Notes under the pieces: model-generated
What the model saw: only the letters and a program-made list of their open reading frames with translations
Database searches by the model: none
What the model was told of the DNA's origin: nothing
Assembly: GCF_900113325.1 (NCBI RefSeq)
Contig: NZ_FOOY01000016.1
Coordinates: 23,479 to 87,478 of the forward strand
Length of the DNA: 64,000 bases
DNA from: Sporolactobacillus nakayamae
GTDB lineage: Bacteria; Bacillota; Bacilli; Bacillales; Sporolactobacillaceae
Reading direction: 5' to 3'
Shown: piece after piece, positions 8,432-17,598 of the stretch
How the letters are laid out: each line of letters starts with the position of its first letter
Numbering within the stretch: the stretch's first letter is position 1
Translations under genes and position numbers: made by a program

Positions 8432-9898
8432 TTAATGACTGGATAGTTTTGCGTTCGGTTTATTAAAATTAGCTAATTTTTTAACGAGTTGCTCACTGGA
8501 CTCATTGAACCCTATTACTTTCACCTGTGCTGACGTTTGCTCTTTCAACTTAATAATTACTTTATCTATTGCTGCAACAGCAGAGTCATCCCAAATATGC
8601 GCATCCGAAAAATCAATGATAATCGTTTCTTTATCTTCTTTAAAAGAGAAAGCATTAATAAATTCTCCAACAGACGCAAAGAAGATTTGTCCCTGGACCT
8701 TATATACTGTTTGATTATTAGTAGAAGAGACCTTCACACGTACTTTCGAAATTTTAGCCGCAAAGAAAATAGCACTCAATAGAACACCAACGATTACGCC
8801 TTTGGATAAATCATTTGTTGCCACAACGACAATAACAGTGACAATCATGACGATTGTATCGGTTAACGGGACTTTAGTTAGCGTTCGAAGTGAAGACCAG
8901 TCAAATGTGCCAATGGATACCATAATCATTACACCCGCTAACGACGCCATTGGAATCCTGACCACCCAATCCCCTAATACAAGGATAAGAAACATTAAGA
9001 ACACACCAGCTACTAGCGTTGATAATCTTCCTCTTCCCCCAGATTTCATGTTCATTACAGTTTGACCAATCATTGCGGAACCCGCCATACCTCCAAAAAA
9101 GCCGGCAATAATATTGGCGATCCCCTGTCCTCTAATTTCCCTATGCTTGTTGCTTCCTGTATCTGTTATATCATCGACAATAGAAGAAGTTAATAATGCT
9201 TCTAACAATCCAACAATAGATAACGCTAAAGCCGTAGGAAAAATAATAGATAATGTTTCAAAATTTAATGGGATATTTGGAAGAACAAACATCGGTAACG
9301 TTTGTTTGATTGCCCCTAAGTCCCCAACCGTCTGAAGATCGAATCCGCTTATAATAGCCACAATCGTCATCACGACAATTGCAACGAGCGGGGATGGCAC
9401 CTTTTTTGTGAAAAGAGGGAATAAATAGATGATAAGAAGCGTAATCGCTACGAAAATATAGGTCATCGTCGAAATTCCTACAAAATGAGGCACTTGTGCC
9501 ATAAAAATTAAAATAGCTAAAGCATTCACAAAACCGACCATAATGGAACGCGAAACAAATTTCATTAATCGTGCAATTTTAAAGACGCTAAATAGAACTT
9601 GAAGAACACCCGTTAAAATAGTGGCAGCAAACAAATAATCGATACCATAGTTTTTCACTAAAGTAACCATAAGCAATGCCATTGCCCCTGTGGCAGCTGA
9701 AATCATGCCTGGTCTTCCACCTATAAATGCCATCACAACTGCAATGCAAAATGATGCATAAAGGCCAACCATTGGATCAACGCCTGCAATGATAGAAAAG
9801 GCAATTGCTTCTGGAATAAGTGCAAGAGCGACGACAATCCCCGCAAGAATATCTGCTCTAACATTTCCAAACCATTCAATTTTTAAATTTTTCAACAC
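8432..9898 (-). CDS. SulP family inorganic anion transporter with STAS domain
   Basis: This 488-residue transporter has the SulP signature near its N-terminus ([19 protein letters not shown]) and [13 protein letters not shown]. About ten more membrane helices follow, then a C-terminal STAS domain (about 400-485) with [20 protein letters not shown]. SulP proteins move sulfate, bicarbonate or other anions. The reading frame is open for 83 more codons to 10147, but that stretch has no SulP homology. GTG at 9898, after GTGAGGTG, gives the usual start ([16 protein letters not shown]). Spacing from the ribosome site is rather long (about 11 nt). The transported ion cannot be told from sequence. Confidence 0.85.
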   Translation of the reverse strand: MLKNLKIEWFGNVRADILAGIVVALALIPEAIAFSIIAGVDPMVGLYASFCIAVVMAFIGGRPGMISAATGAMALLMVTLVKNYGIDYLFAATILTGVLQVLFSVFKIARLMKFVSRSIMVGFVNALAILIFMAQVPHFVGISTMTYIFVAITLLIIYLFPLFTKKVPSPLVAIVVMTIVAIISGFDLQTVGDLGAIKQTLPMFVLPNIPLNFETLSIIFPTALALSIVGLLEALLTSSIVDDITDTGSNKHREIRGQGIANIIAGFFGGMAGSAMIGQTVMNMKSGGRGRLSTLVAGVFLMFLILVLGDWVVRIPMASLAGVMIMVSIGTFDWSSLRTLTKVPLTDTIVMIVTVIVVVATNDLSKGVIVGVLLSAIFFAAKISKVRVKVSSTNNQTVYKVQGQIFFASVGEFINAFSFKEDKETIIIDFSDAHIWDDSAVAAIDKVIIKLKEQTSAQVKVIGFNESSEQLVKKLANFNKPNAKLSSH

Positions 9899-10246
9899 TA
9901 CTAAAAAGCACCTCACTATTTTTTTTATGACAAAAACGATAAATAGTCCCAAAAACGTCCTTTTTGATTCCTTCGTAAATGATACCATGTGGATCATAAA
10001 AATACGAAATAAATTTTCTGCCTTATACTCATTTTCATTCAACTGTTTGCGATCAAGTTTCATAAAATCAAGCATTTCTTCTGCTTTTTCATCATTAAAG
10101 TCCCGAAACGCTTGGTGATAATAGCGCGAAAGTTTCTGCCGGCACAATTGCTTGACTCAACCAAAAACATTTCTCTTAATAAACCGTTTCCACTTTTGTT
10201 GTATAATACGATACAAAAGAACAATGTTGTAGATAGGGAGTCCACG

Positions 10247-10945
10247 ATGAAAAAGGTCCATATTTTCGCTATTTCTGCTTCGGCACTTCTCGTGATTTTT
10301 GCACTCGTTGGTTTATTTCTCTATCAATTTCATGGGTTCCATGATCAGAAATTGTTTGCCGGCGATAAGGATCGTGACCAGGTTACTAATGAATTTGATG
10401 CGGATACCGATGGAGACGGTGCTGTCAATTTGAAAGACAGTGATGCCAATGGAAACGGAAGATCCAATAAACAGGATCTCATTTCCGGTGCAAAGAGTCT
10501 GGTGGGCGTCCTCTATGATCCGCTGAAGGGCGGTCATGGAAATATAGGCGGGAAGATGGGGTTTATCGTTTGTATTGATGTTCCGCGGATTGCCTATGCG
10601 GATGCGGATATTTCCCTTGATCAGCTGCTTAAACAGGATTATGCGCAGAACCCGAGCCATTACGAGACGCAAGGTGGAACCAATACACCTGCGACGCCAT
10701 ATTTTTACCGCCGTGTGCGCAATGTGTATGACTATGCGCGTGCCAATGGAATGCTTGTCCGCAAGGCAACAAAACCAAAAGTCGGGGATATTGTTTTTTA
10801 CAGCAGATTTCATGCGACGCTCGTCGTTGGTACACATAAAGACGGCACCTATGACGAGGTATCCGCAAGTCCTGAAAAGATTTATACGAGGGAGAATCTG
10901 CATAAAAAATGGAAGGCCCGTGATGTCGCACGGTTGCTGAATTGA
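10247..10945 (+). CDS. DUF1287-like exported protein with calcium-binding repeat region
   Basis: A 232-residue protein with one N-terminal membrane helix (about 6-26). An aspartate-rich stretch (about 45-80) follows with repeated DxDxDG-type motifs, such as DADTDGDGAVNLKDSDANGNG, resembling thrombospondin type 3/EF-hand calcium loops. The C-terminal domain contains FIVCIDVPRIAYADA, TPYFYRRVRNVYDYA and VGDIVFYSRFHATLVVG. This is the pattern of DUF1287 proteins, a permuted NlpC/P60-like group with conserved Cys and His. Start at 10247 follows TAGGGAG; the longer upstream frame lacks support. It is probably a calcium-dependent cell-surface protein. The fusion of the calcium repeats to DUF1287 is unusual. 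Confidence 0.75.
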   Translation: MKKVHIFAISASALLVIFALVGLFLYQFHGFHDQKLFAGDKDRDQVTNEFDADTDGDGAVNLKDSDANGNGRSNKQDLISGAKSLVGVLYDPLKGGHGNIGGKMGFIVCIDVPRIAYADADISLDQLLKQDYAQNPSHYETQGGTNTPATPYFYRRVRNVYDYARANGMLVRKATKPKVGDIVFYSRFHATLVVGTHKDGTYDEVSASPEKIYTRENLHKKWKARDVARLLN

Positions 10946-10966
10946 ACATGTGAGCTATGTATCGGT

Positions 10967-12331
10967 TTAAGCAGCGCGATGGGACCGGAAATAAGTGAGA
11001 CTGATGAAGACAGCGGGAATGCTGACTGCGGCGAGTACCCAGGTCAGAATCAGGAAATCCGTTGATGTAATCGTTCTTGCGAAGACGACACCGAGCACAG
11101 CCGAAGCGCTGATGGAACCAATAAAACGACAGGTTTGGAACAGACCGGCGCTTGTGCCGACCATTTCTTCAGGAGATTCGCGTAACATCATTGTTTGCAA
11201 TGCGACATTGCCGATACCGTAGCCGCAACCAATCAAGAGCAGGAAAAGGCCGATGAGAAGAAGCGAGCGATCAAAAGCGACGATCATGAGCAGCAGTGAT
11301 CCACTCGCAGTCAGCAAAGCACTTAGTTTGAGCGGCGCGGCAGGTCCCAAATGATCGATTCGCTGTCCGGTGATCAGAGATGCGGCGACACTGGCCATGG
11401 ACATGGTCAGCATCATGGCGCCGCTCGCGCGAATGCCGAGGTGCATACCGCTTTGAAAAAAAGCGGGCATTCCGTAAAAAAGACAATAGTTGGCGACGTT
11501 AAGCAGAATGAAGAGTAGGTAAACAAGCGTAAGACGATGATTCATTTTCAGCAAATGCAGATCAATAAAAGGGTCACGTATTTTGCTTTCTCTCCAGATA
11601 AAAAGTACAGCTGCGATCAGACCCGCAAAGATTGCCCAGTAAGTCACATGTTCTTTGATTGTCAGCAAAAACCAAAGCAAGCCGATGATGCTGATGGAAA
11701 AGAGCATGATTCCGGGAATGTCAAGCTGCCGCATAAAATTTTTCAAACGATAAGAGCGATTTTTGATGTCTTTAGGAAAGACGATAAGACCGAGAACGAG
11801 GCTGACAACGATAAAGGGGAAATTGACGTAAAAAATAGTCGGCCAACCGCCCCAGACAATGAGAAAGCCGCCAACCGTCGGCCCAAACGCAGTCATAACC
11901 GATGCGCAGATCGCCAGAGCAGCGAGCGCAGACCCTTGTTTTTCATGACTGACCGACTGGTGTACCAGGGCGACACTGGATGGATAAATTGTGCTGTTGC
12001 CGACTGCTTGAAGCAGGCGCATGATTAGAAGCAGAAAAAAGGTGGATGCTATCGGGGCAAAAAAACAGGATAGTGCAGAGAGCATAAGTCCCCCGAGAAA
12101 TAATTTTCGTCGTCCGATCAGATCGCCCGCTTTTCCTGCTACCGGCTGTCCGACAGCACTCACCAGATAAAAGGCGGAGACGAGCCAAGATACTGTCGCA
12201 AATGTGAGATGATAATCCTGCTGAATGCTGTGCAGTGCGAGCGCAATCATTGATGAGTTTAGCGGATTAAGCACAGATCCGGATAAAATGGCCGCCATAA
12301 AAGCTGTATGACTTTTCTTCACTGTAATCAT
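10967..12331 (-). CDS. Major facilitator drug/solute exporter (DHA2-like)
   Basis: A 454-residue MFS protein. The early helix carries LNSSMIALALHSIQ with WLVSAFYLVSA, motif A appears as GKAGDLIGRRKLFLGG, and the exporter motif C region reads ASVMTAFGPTVGGFLI. Around 13-14 hydrophobic helices are visible, as in the DHA2 (EmrB/QacA) branch. It is convergent with the DUF1287 gene, 21 bp away, and has no regulator beside it. Substrate unknown; multidrug export is the family-level guess. Confidence 0.85.
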   Translation of the reverse strand: MITVKKSHTAFMAAILSGSVLNPLNSSMIALALHSIQQDYHLTFATVSWLVSAFYLVSAVGQPVAGKAGDLIGRRKLFLGGLMLSALSCFFAPIASTFFLLLIMRLLQAVGNSTIYPSSVALVHQSVSHEKQGSALAALAICASVMTAFGPTVGGFLIVWGGWPTIFYVNFPFIVVSLVLGLIVFPKDIKNRSYRLKNFMRQLDIPGIMLFSISIIGLLWFLLTIKEHVTYWAIFAGLIAAVLFIWRESKIRDPFIDLHLLKMNHRLTLVYLLFILLNVANYCLFYGMPAFFQSGMHLGIRASGAMMLTMSMASVAASLITGQRIDHLGPAAPLKLSALLTASGSLLLMIVAFDRSLLLIGLFLLLIGCGYGIGNVALQTMMLRESPEEMVGTSAGLFQTCRFIGSISASAVLGVVFARTITSTDFLILTWVLAAVSIPAVFISLTYFRSHRAA

Positions 12332-12557
12332 TTACTCGCCCCCTGCTCTCATACTACGCTGCTCCATGTTTGCTCACAAGCGACCGGCTCATCCATCAAT
12401 AGCCGCGATAAGTGATCCTAATTCATGTGTATGTAAGTTCGATTTTTTCAGCATAAATTTTGCCGGTCTTATAAATTCATGGAATACTCCGAAAATACTT
12501 TTGGTGATGGTCGAATTATTGTATAATAACAGAAACCACACGAAAGGAGGAGAATGT

Positions 12558-13052
12558 ATGGCTAGTAAGGAAAGTGAATTTCATCAATTGTTCGAGGTAC
12601 TCACGGACACGAGAAAAATATTGCTTGATTTTAAGGAAAGTGTAGACAAGCGCTTTGAATCGGTAGACAAGCGTTTTGATGAAGTAGACAAGCGCTTTGA
12701 ATCGGTAGACAAGCGTTTTGATGAAGTAGACAAGCGCTTTGAATTGGTAGACAAGCGTTTTGATGAGATGGACAAGCGTTTTGAATCAGTAGACAAGCAC
12801 TTTGAACTGGTAGATCAGCATTTTGTGTCAGTAGATCAACATTCTGAATCAGTAGACACGCGCTTGGAATCAATGGACAAACGTTTTGACGAATTGAGTG
12901 CCGGACAATCGGTCATGAACCACCGTATCGGCAATCTGGAAACTGCTCAAATTGAAACCAATGTCCGCCTGTCAAAGATCGAAGCCAGTCAAGACAAGAC
13001 AACGAAAGCGTTTATGGCGATTTCAGAACTATTTAACGAGCATTCCAAATGA
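12558..13052 (+). CDS. Heptad-repeat coiled-coil protein
   Basis: The 164-residue protein starts at ATG 12558 behind AAAGGAGGAG; the longer upstream frame is not needed. Residues about 28-112 consist of twelve seven-residue units of the form (E/D)(S/E)VDKRF, an almost perfect heptad that should form a long, highly charged parallel coiled coil. The C-terminus (ETNVRLSKIEASQ) continues the coil. No signal peptide or membrane helix is seen. Similar proteins occur as hypothetical t-SNARE-like or DUF1640-like coils, but I cannot name a function. A TATAAT at 12522-12527 is a likely -10. The repeat number probably varies between strains. Confidence 0.75.
   Translation: MASKESEFHQLFEVLTDTRKILLDFKESVDKRFESVDKRFDEVDKRFESVDKRFDEVDKRFELVDKRFDEMDKRFESVDKHFELVDQHFVSVDQHSESVDTRLESMDKRFDELSAGQSVMNHRIGNLETAQIETNVRLSKIEASQDKTTKAFMAISELFNEHSK
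12639..12893 (+). repeat. In-frame 21-bp tandem repeat (about 12 units)
   Basis: The unit is close to GTAGACAAGCGYTTTGAATC and encodes the (E/D)(S/E)VDKRF heptad. Early units are nearly identical; the last four are diverged (for example VDQHF, VDTRL). Confidence 0.9.
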
Positions 13053-13174
13053 TGTCATTTAGTTTTTATTTTTTTCATTCGTATTGATTTTGTTCGGCAT
13101 GAATTCTCACCATGTTTCTCTTCTCATTGTTAACTTCCAGTTAAATCAAAAAGTATTGAGAAATGCGGCTCGGA

Positions 13175-14590
13175 TTATGAGTAGTAAGGTAGCCAAGTTT
13201 TGTGCAAAAGTTTAATCCCCTGTCTGATTTCATCTGGCGATAATCCGCCGAATCCAAGTAAAATAGACGAATAAGTCATATCTTTGTTTTGGACCAGGTA
13301 GGCAGAGGTCTCGTATACGCGTATGCCTGCCTTTTTTGCTTGCTTGATCAGTGTTCGCGACGGGCATTTGCTTTTTACATGAATGGCAATATGCAGTCCT
13401 GCATCTTGTCCGCTGACACGAACATGGCGGCCCATCTCCGTCCTGATTGTTTCCAAAAGTAACGCCTGCTTTTTCTTATAGATCGTCCGCATTTTGCGAA
13501 TGTGCTGCTCCCATTGTCCGTTCTCGATAAAAAGTGCTAAGGTTTGTTGATGCAGGCGCGAAGCGGTTTGTCGCCATTCAAGACGCTGATAAGTCTCTAG
13601 TAAAGCAGGAGGCAGGACCATATAGCTCACTCGAATCGCAGGCATGAGGGATTTCGAAAACGTACCGATGTAAATCACACGATTGTGTTCATCAATCCCC
13701 TGCAAAGCAGGAATCGGTTTGCCTCGATAGCGGAATTCGCCATCATAATCGTCCTCAATCACCCAACCGTTATGTTCATTAGCCCAGGAAAGCAGCTTCA
13801 TTCTCTTTGCAATTGGCATCACCATGCCAAGCGGATATTGGTGTGAAGGTGTGATATAGACCGCGTCTGCTTGAATCTTGTTCAGTTCATCTACCGACAG
13901 CCCGTCTTCTTCAACAGAAATAGGCGCTAATTGAATTTTCTTTCCCTGCAAGGACCGATGGACACCTTGATAGCCCGGATCTTCCATGGCTAATCTTTGA
14001 TTTTTCCAGTCAATCAAATGGTAGAGCAGATCAAGGACCGATTGCGTGCCGGCAGCAATAACGATTTGTTCTGGTCTGCAATGGACACCGCGAGAACGAT
14101 GCAGATAGTCAGAAAGTTCCTCTCTTAATCGCCGCTCACCTTGAAAATCGCCATATTTGAGCACATCCCGATTCGTGTTATTCAGCAGTTTGCGTTCGCA
14201 TTTTTGCCATGCATCCAGTGGAAAATGTGCGGTATCGATGTCCGACATAAAAAAATCGAAAGAAATCGGCCATTTTTTCTGAAGTGGAGCCGCCTCATGC
14301 ATGCGAGGCGGATGATCAGTGACCGAAGTTTCGCTAAAAGTGTTGCTCAGTTCCGCGACAAAGTAACCACTGCGTGCGCGGCTTTCAATATATCCTTCAG
14401 CAAGAAGCTGTTGATACGCCATTTGCACCGTTGTTTTGCTTACTTTTAGACGATCAGCGAGATAGCGAATGGAAGGAAGACGCATCTCTTTGTGTAGGAT
14501 GGCTTCTTCAATTTCTTGTTTGAAGTAACGATACAACTGAATATACAAAGGATCTTTTAAACGTTCATCAAGCTCGGGAACAATCTCCAT
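13175..14590 (-). CDS. MocR-type regulator (GntR HTH fused to aminotransferase-like domain)
   Basis: 471 residues: an N-terminal GntR winged helix (about 10-80, with LPSIRYLADRLKVSKTTVQMAY) joined to a fold-type I PLP domain. The PLP domain carries IVIAAGTQSVLDLL, the aspartate in IEDDYDGEFRYRG and the PLP lysine in GTFSKSLMPAIR. MocR proteins such as PdxR and GabR sense PLP or amino compounds. ATG 14590 was chosen because it follows GAGGTGAAAG and matches the family start. It is divergent from a pyridoxamine-phosphate-oxidase-like gene 114 bp away, so it probably controls that gene and itself. PdxR-like PLP sensing is likely but unproven. Confidence 0.88.
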   Translation of the reverse strand: MEIVPELDERLKDPLYIQLYRYFKQEIEEAILHKEMRLPSIRYLADRLKVSKTTVQMAYQQLLAEGYIESRARSGYFVAELSNTFSETSVTDHPPRMHEAAPLQKKWPISFDFFMSDIDTAHFPLDAWQKCERKLLNNTNRDVLKYGDFQGERRLREELSDYLHRSRGVHCRPEQIVIAAGTQSVLDLLYHLIDWKNQRLAMEDPGYQGVHRSLQGKKIQLAPISVEEDGLSVDELNKIQADAVYITPSHQYPLGMVMPIAKRMKLLSWANEHNGWVIEDDYDGEFRYRGKPIPALQGIDEHNRVIYIGTFSKSLMPAIRVSYMVLPPALLETYQRLEWRQTASRLHQQTLALFIENGQWEQHIRKMRTIYKKKQALLLETIRTEMGRHVRVSGQDAGLHIAIHVKSKCPSRTLIKQAKKAGIRVYETSAYLVQNKDMTYSSILLGFGGLSPDEIRQGIKLLHKTWLPYYS

Positions 14591-14704
14591 TTTTCTTTCA
14601 CCTCTGTACTGCCTCGAAAAGCATAATCTGTGTCTTTCAAAAGATACAATCGCTTTTATAATAAAGATTATAAACGACAAATGACAGAAAAGGTGGAAAA
14701 TAAT

Positions 14705-15256
14705 ATGCGCCCTTTACGGAAACAGATGCTCGAATGCCGCGACCCTGAGAAGATTAGTGATTTTCTGACACAAGCACGGATTGGATTTTTGGGCCTTTCT
14801 GATGAGGACTATCCCTATGTTGTGCCGCTTAATTTTGTTTGGTACAGCAATAAGTTTTATTTTCATGGGGCGGATGAAGGCAAAAAGGCAGATTTAATGA
14901 AGGCGAATGCGAACATCTGCTTTACGGTTTGTGAAGAATACGGAACAATGGCCCATCCTGTACCGGCACACACGGACACGGCTTATATGAGTGTTATGGC
15001 TTTTGGCAAAGTGACACATCTCACCGATTGGGATGAAGCGACAGTGGCGATGCAAAAATTGTTGGATAAATATGTTCCCGGCTATTATGATCGAACGTTA
15101 TCGCGAAATCATTTGGAAAAGTATCGTTCATCCATGGGTAGTGCGACAGCAGTATTCTGTCTTGATCCAGAGGCTTTGACTGCAAAAGAAAAACCGCTTG
15201 ATCAAACCCGAAAATTTGAACCGGGAATGAAGGCAGGAAAGCATGAAGGTGATTAA
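14705..15256 (+). CDS. Pyridoxamine 5'-phosphate oxidase-like flavin-binding protein
   Basis: A 183-residue protein of the split-barrel FMN-binding family (nitroimidazole resistance/PNPOx-like). The sequence ARIGFLGLSDEDYPYVVPLNFVW followed by FYFHGADEGKKADLM is characteristic. ATG 14705 follows AAGGTGG by eight bases, while an upstream ATG at 14681 has no ribosome site. It is transcribed away from a MocR regulator, a frequent pairing for flavin-dependent oxidases. It probably binds FMN or F420-like cofactors and reduces or oxidises small compounds; the exact substrate is unknown. Confidence 0.85.
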   Translation: MRPLRKQMLECRDPEKISDFLTQARIGFLGLSDEDYPYVVPLNFVWYSNKFYFHGADEGKKADLMKANANICFTVCEEYGTMAHPVPAHTDTAYMSVMAFGKVTHLTDWDEATVAMQKLLDKYVPGYYDRTLSRNHLEKYRSSMGSATAVFCLDPEALTAKEKPLDQTRKFEPGMKAGKHEGD

Positions 15257-15336
15257 GAAAGGGCAATCAGGTGATGAGAAACGAATGGATACTCGGTACT
15301 ACATTTCTGAGATAAGTCAACGTTTAGGGATCTTTT

Positions 15337-15366
15337 TTGACAATAGCAGAACATATGTGCTATATT
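15337..15366 (+). promoter_or_regulatory. Sigma-A promoter for the alpha/beta hydrolase
   Basis: TTGACA and TATATT are separated by 18 bp, about 105 bp before the ATG at 15471. A CATATG-centred partial palindrome (GCAGAACATATGTGC) lies in the spacer. Confidence 0.6.
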
Positions 15367-15470
15367 TTTGAAGTGCTTAAAGCAGAAATTAATGATTCAC
15401 TTGAACGTCGATTATGACCGTTTCTTTTTGGCGGACAAGCTTTGGCAAATTTATCGCAGAAGGTGATTTG

Positions 15471-16241
15471 ATGAACGAGTATTTTGTGAAAAAAGCGAAT
15501 GCAGTCCTTCGCTATAACGATTTTCCAGGTACTGAACAACCTATTTTGTTTATTCATGGACTTGGTTGTGCCGGTTCTTTTGACTATCCGCAAGTGGCAG
15601 CCCAGGAAGCGTTAGCGAAACATCGCTGTGTAATTGTCGATCTTTTGGGCTCCGGCTACAGTGACAAACCAAATGACTTCGGTTATACCGTTCAGGAACA
15701 TGCAGAGTATCTTAAGGAATTTGTTGAATCGATAGGACTCGAGTCGTTTATCTTGTTTGGACATAGCTTGGGAGGAGCAGTAGCTCTGTCTTTAGCGGAT
15801 CAATGCAGAGAACGAATCGATCGAATCATTTTGAGTGAAGCAAATTTAGATAAAAGTGATGAAGGATCGTCCAGCAAATATATTGCGGATTTTGATCGAA
15901 ATGAATTTTTGAAAAATGGATTTAGAGAGTTAGTAGAGGAAAGTCGGAATAGCGGAAATCAAATGTGGGCGGCATCTTTATCTCTATGGTCGCCCAGGGC
16001 AGCCTACTTAATTTGTAAATCTGCAGCAAAGGGGCAACAACCTTCAGGAAGAGAAGTTTTATACTCACTTGACTGTCCGAGGACGTTTATCTTTGGTGAA
16101 CGCTCACTGCCGGACGCGGACGTACAGGTACTCCGAGCGCACGGTGTCACAATTGAAATCGTTGAAAATGCCGGACACTCAATGGCGTGGGAGAATCCGC
16201 AGGGCCTGGCCGAAGCCATTCAAAAAGCTATTCAAGCGTGA
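15471..16241 (+). CDS. Alpha/beta hydrolase
   Basis: A 256-residue soluble hydrolase with the oxyanion motif FIHGLGCAGSF near the N-terminus, nucleophile elbow GHSLGGA at about 104-110, and catalytic histidine in NAGHSMAWENP near the end. ATG 15471 follows GAAGGTG; the frame extends upstream but without ribosome site. Enzymes of this type are esterases, lipases or C-C hydrolases; the substrate cannot be told. It stands alone behind its own promoter and is convergent with the HAD phosphatase gene. Confidence 0.85.
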   Translation: MNEYFVKKANAVLRYNDFPGTEQPILFIHGLGCAGSFDYPQVAAQEALAKHRCVIVDLLGSGYSDKPNDFGYTVQEHAEYLKEFVESIGLESFILFGHSLGGAVALSLADQCRERIDRIILSEANLDKSDEGSSSKYIADFDRNEFLKNGFRELVEESRNSGNQMWAASLSLWSPRAAYLICKSAAKGQQPSGREVLYSLDCPRTFIFGERSLPDADVQVLRAHGVTIEIVENAGHSMAWENPQGLAEAIQKAIQA

Positions 16242-16261
16242 AACTTGGACCCTTTCTTCGT

Positions 16262-17089
16262 TCATTCATCTGAATGGAAGTGCAGCTCCAGCCAACGAGC
16301 GACACCATCTTCATCGTTTGATTCAATGATTCCGGTCGCCTGCTCTTTTAATTCATCTACCGCATTTTCAACAGCGTAGGATTCATTCGATATTGAAAAC
16401 ATGGACAAGTCGTTCACTCGATCGCCAAATGAAACGATGCGATCAAAGCCCATGAGTTCTCTAAGTCGGACAATGGCATTGGCCTTCGTTGCCTGTGAGG
16501 GCATCACTTCGCACCAGTATTCCTCACGGTAGAGCTCTTGTTGGAAAATACACTGATATCTGCTGTCTTGGTCAAACCATTGATGAATCTTAGACATAGG
16601 TTTCTGCTCACCGATACAGGTAAAGTAGAATACATCCCCGGCATACAGATCGCTGATCGTGTCTACACTGCGAAGGCGAGGGTCTCCTCTTCTTGAATGA
16701 AGATAATGGAGCATCCCGTCATTTTCGTATCCTTTTAGCCAACTCACACGCTCCACTTCGTTGACGAATGAGTAGACAAGCGGATAAAGGCTTCGCTCCG
16801 TGAGCCATTCCGCGACATTGCGTATGTCTCGCTCATTGAATGAGGCAGAGTCCAGCCGTTCGCCGGTTTGCGCATCGACAATGAATGCACCGTTATAGAT
16901 AATGACCGGAATCGGTGTTCTCAGTCTCTTCGTAACAACAGAAGCTGAGACAAGTGAACGTGCCGTGGCATAGGAAAAAGACATTCCGGATTCGATCAAT
17001 TGGTTGATGGTGCTCATGCTGTATTCGGAAAGCTTGGATTGACTGTTTAGCAGCGTACCGTCAAGGTCCGATACATAGAGTGTTTTCAT
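16262..17089 (-). CDS. Cof-type HAD sugar-phosphatase
   Basis: 275 residues, beginning MKTLYVSDLDGTLLNSQSKL with the nucleophilic DxD motif. The second motif threonine/serine lies near SYATARSL, a type IIB cap covers about 80-190, and the final acidic motif is SFGDRVNDLSMF. Cof-type HAD enzymes dephosphorylate sugar phosphates, flavin or PLP-type substrates in the cytoplasm. ATG 17089 follows GAGGTG; the upstream start four codons earlier is less likely. Confidence 0.88.
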   Translation of the reverse strand: MKTLYVSDLDGTLLNSQSKLSEYSMSTINQLIESGMSFSYATARSLVSASVVTKRLRTPIPVIIYNGAFIVDAQTGERLDSASFNERDIRNVAEWLTERSLYPLVYSFVNEVERVSWLKGYENDGMLHYLHSRRGDPRLRSVDTISDLYAGDVFYFTCIGEQKPMSKIHQWFDQDSRYQCIFQQELYREEYWCEVMPSQATKANAIVRLRELMGFDRIVSFGDRVNDLSMFSISNESYAVENAVDELKEQATGIIESNDEDGVARWLELHFHSDE

Positions 17090-17197
17090 GGAACACCTCA
17101 CAGGAAAAATTTTGATTGCGAAAGAATCTCAAGTTGAGGACGTATAGTTGTGTAAATTAGAGTTATCTATGAGGTAACAATGAGGTGATGAGAAGTT

Positions 17198-17239
17198 CGT
17201 TTTCACTGTGGTGGGCCGCGCTCCACCACAGTGAAAACG
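17198..17239. repeat. Perfect 17-bp inverted repeat
   Basis: CGTTTTCACTGTGGTGG and CCACCACAGTGAAAACG flank an 8-nt GC-rich loop. There is no T-run, so it is not a simple terminator; it could be a remnant end of a mobile element or a structured RNA. Confidence 0.8.
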
Positions 17240-17520
17240 CAAAAATTTGATCTTCGCCTTCTTATTGAGTTCCCATAGAAAATGAACCAAAGTCCATGAT
17301 CCCAATTAGAATTGAGTGAACCAATAACTTTTTCTAAAAGGAGAGATTCATAGGACTCAAGTACAGATTACTCTAAATGATCAGATCTTGCATCAACTTT
17401 TTCTAGGATATTCTAAAGAATCCCTGCTGTTAATGTACTTTTGGAGGCGATTCTCAATCAGGCCCAAATGAAACAATGATCGATAAAAAATTAGTTGCGA
17501 TATTGGTGTTTCTATTTAAA

Positions 17521-17556
17521 ATGGATCATTAAAACTTGAATGTTTTAATGATCCAT
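17521..17556 (-). terminator. Terminator of the helveticin-like gene
   Basis: ATGGATCATTAAAAC pairs perfectly with GTTTTAATGATCCAT around a 6-nt loop; on the minus strand TTTAAAT follows. Confidence 0.8.
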
Positions 17557-17598
17557 CTTTGAAGCTTAAGTCTTAGTTTACATTTTTATGAAAGTTGA

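Larger units (their letters stand above)
17090..17598. other. Noncoding spacer with two perfect inverted repeats
   Basis: About 500 bp without a credible gene. It holds the 17-bp inverted repeat at 17198-17239 and the terminator at 17521-17556; the rest shows nothing recognisable. Confidence 0.6.

Noticed and set aside
12639..12893. CRISPR array
   Set aside because: The repeats are in frame within a coiled-coil gene.
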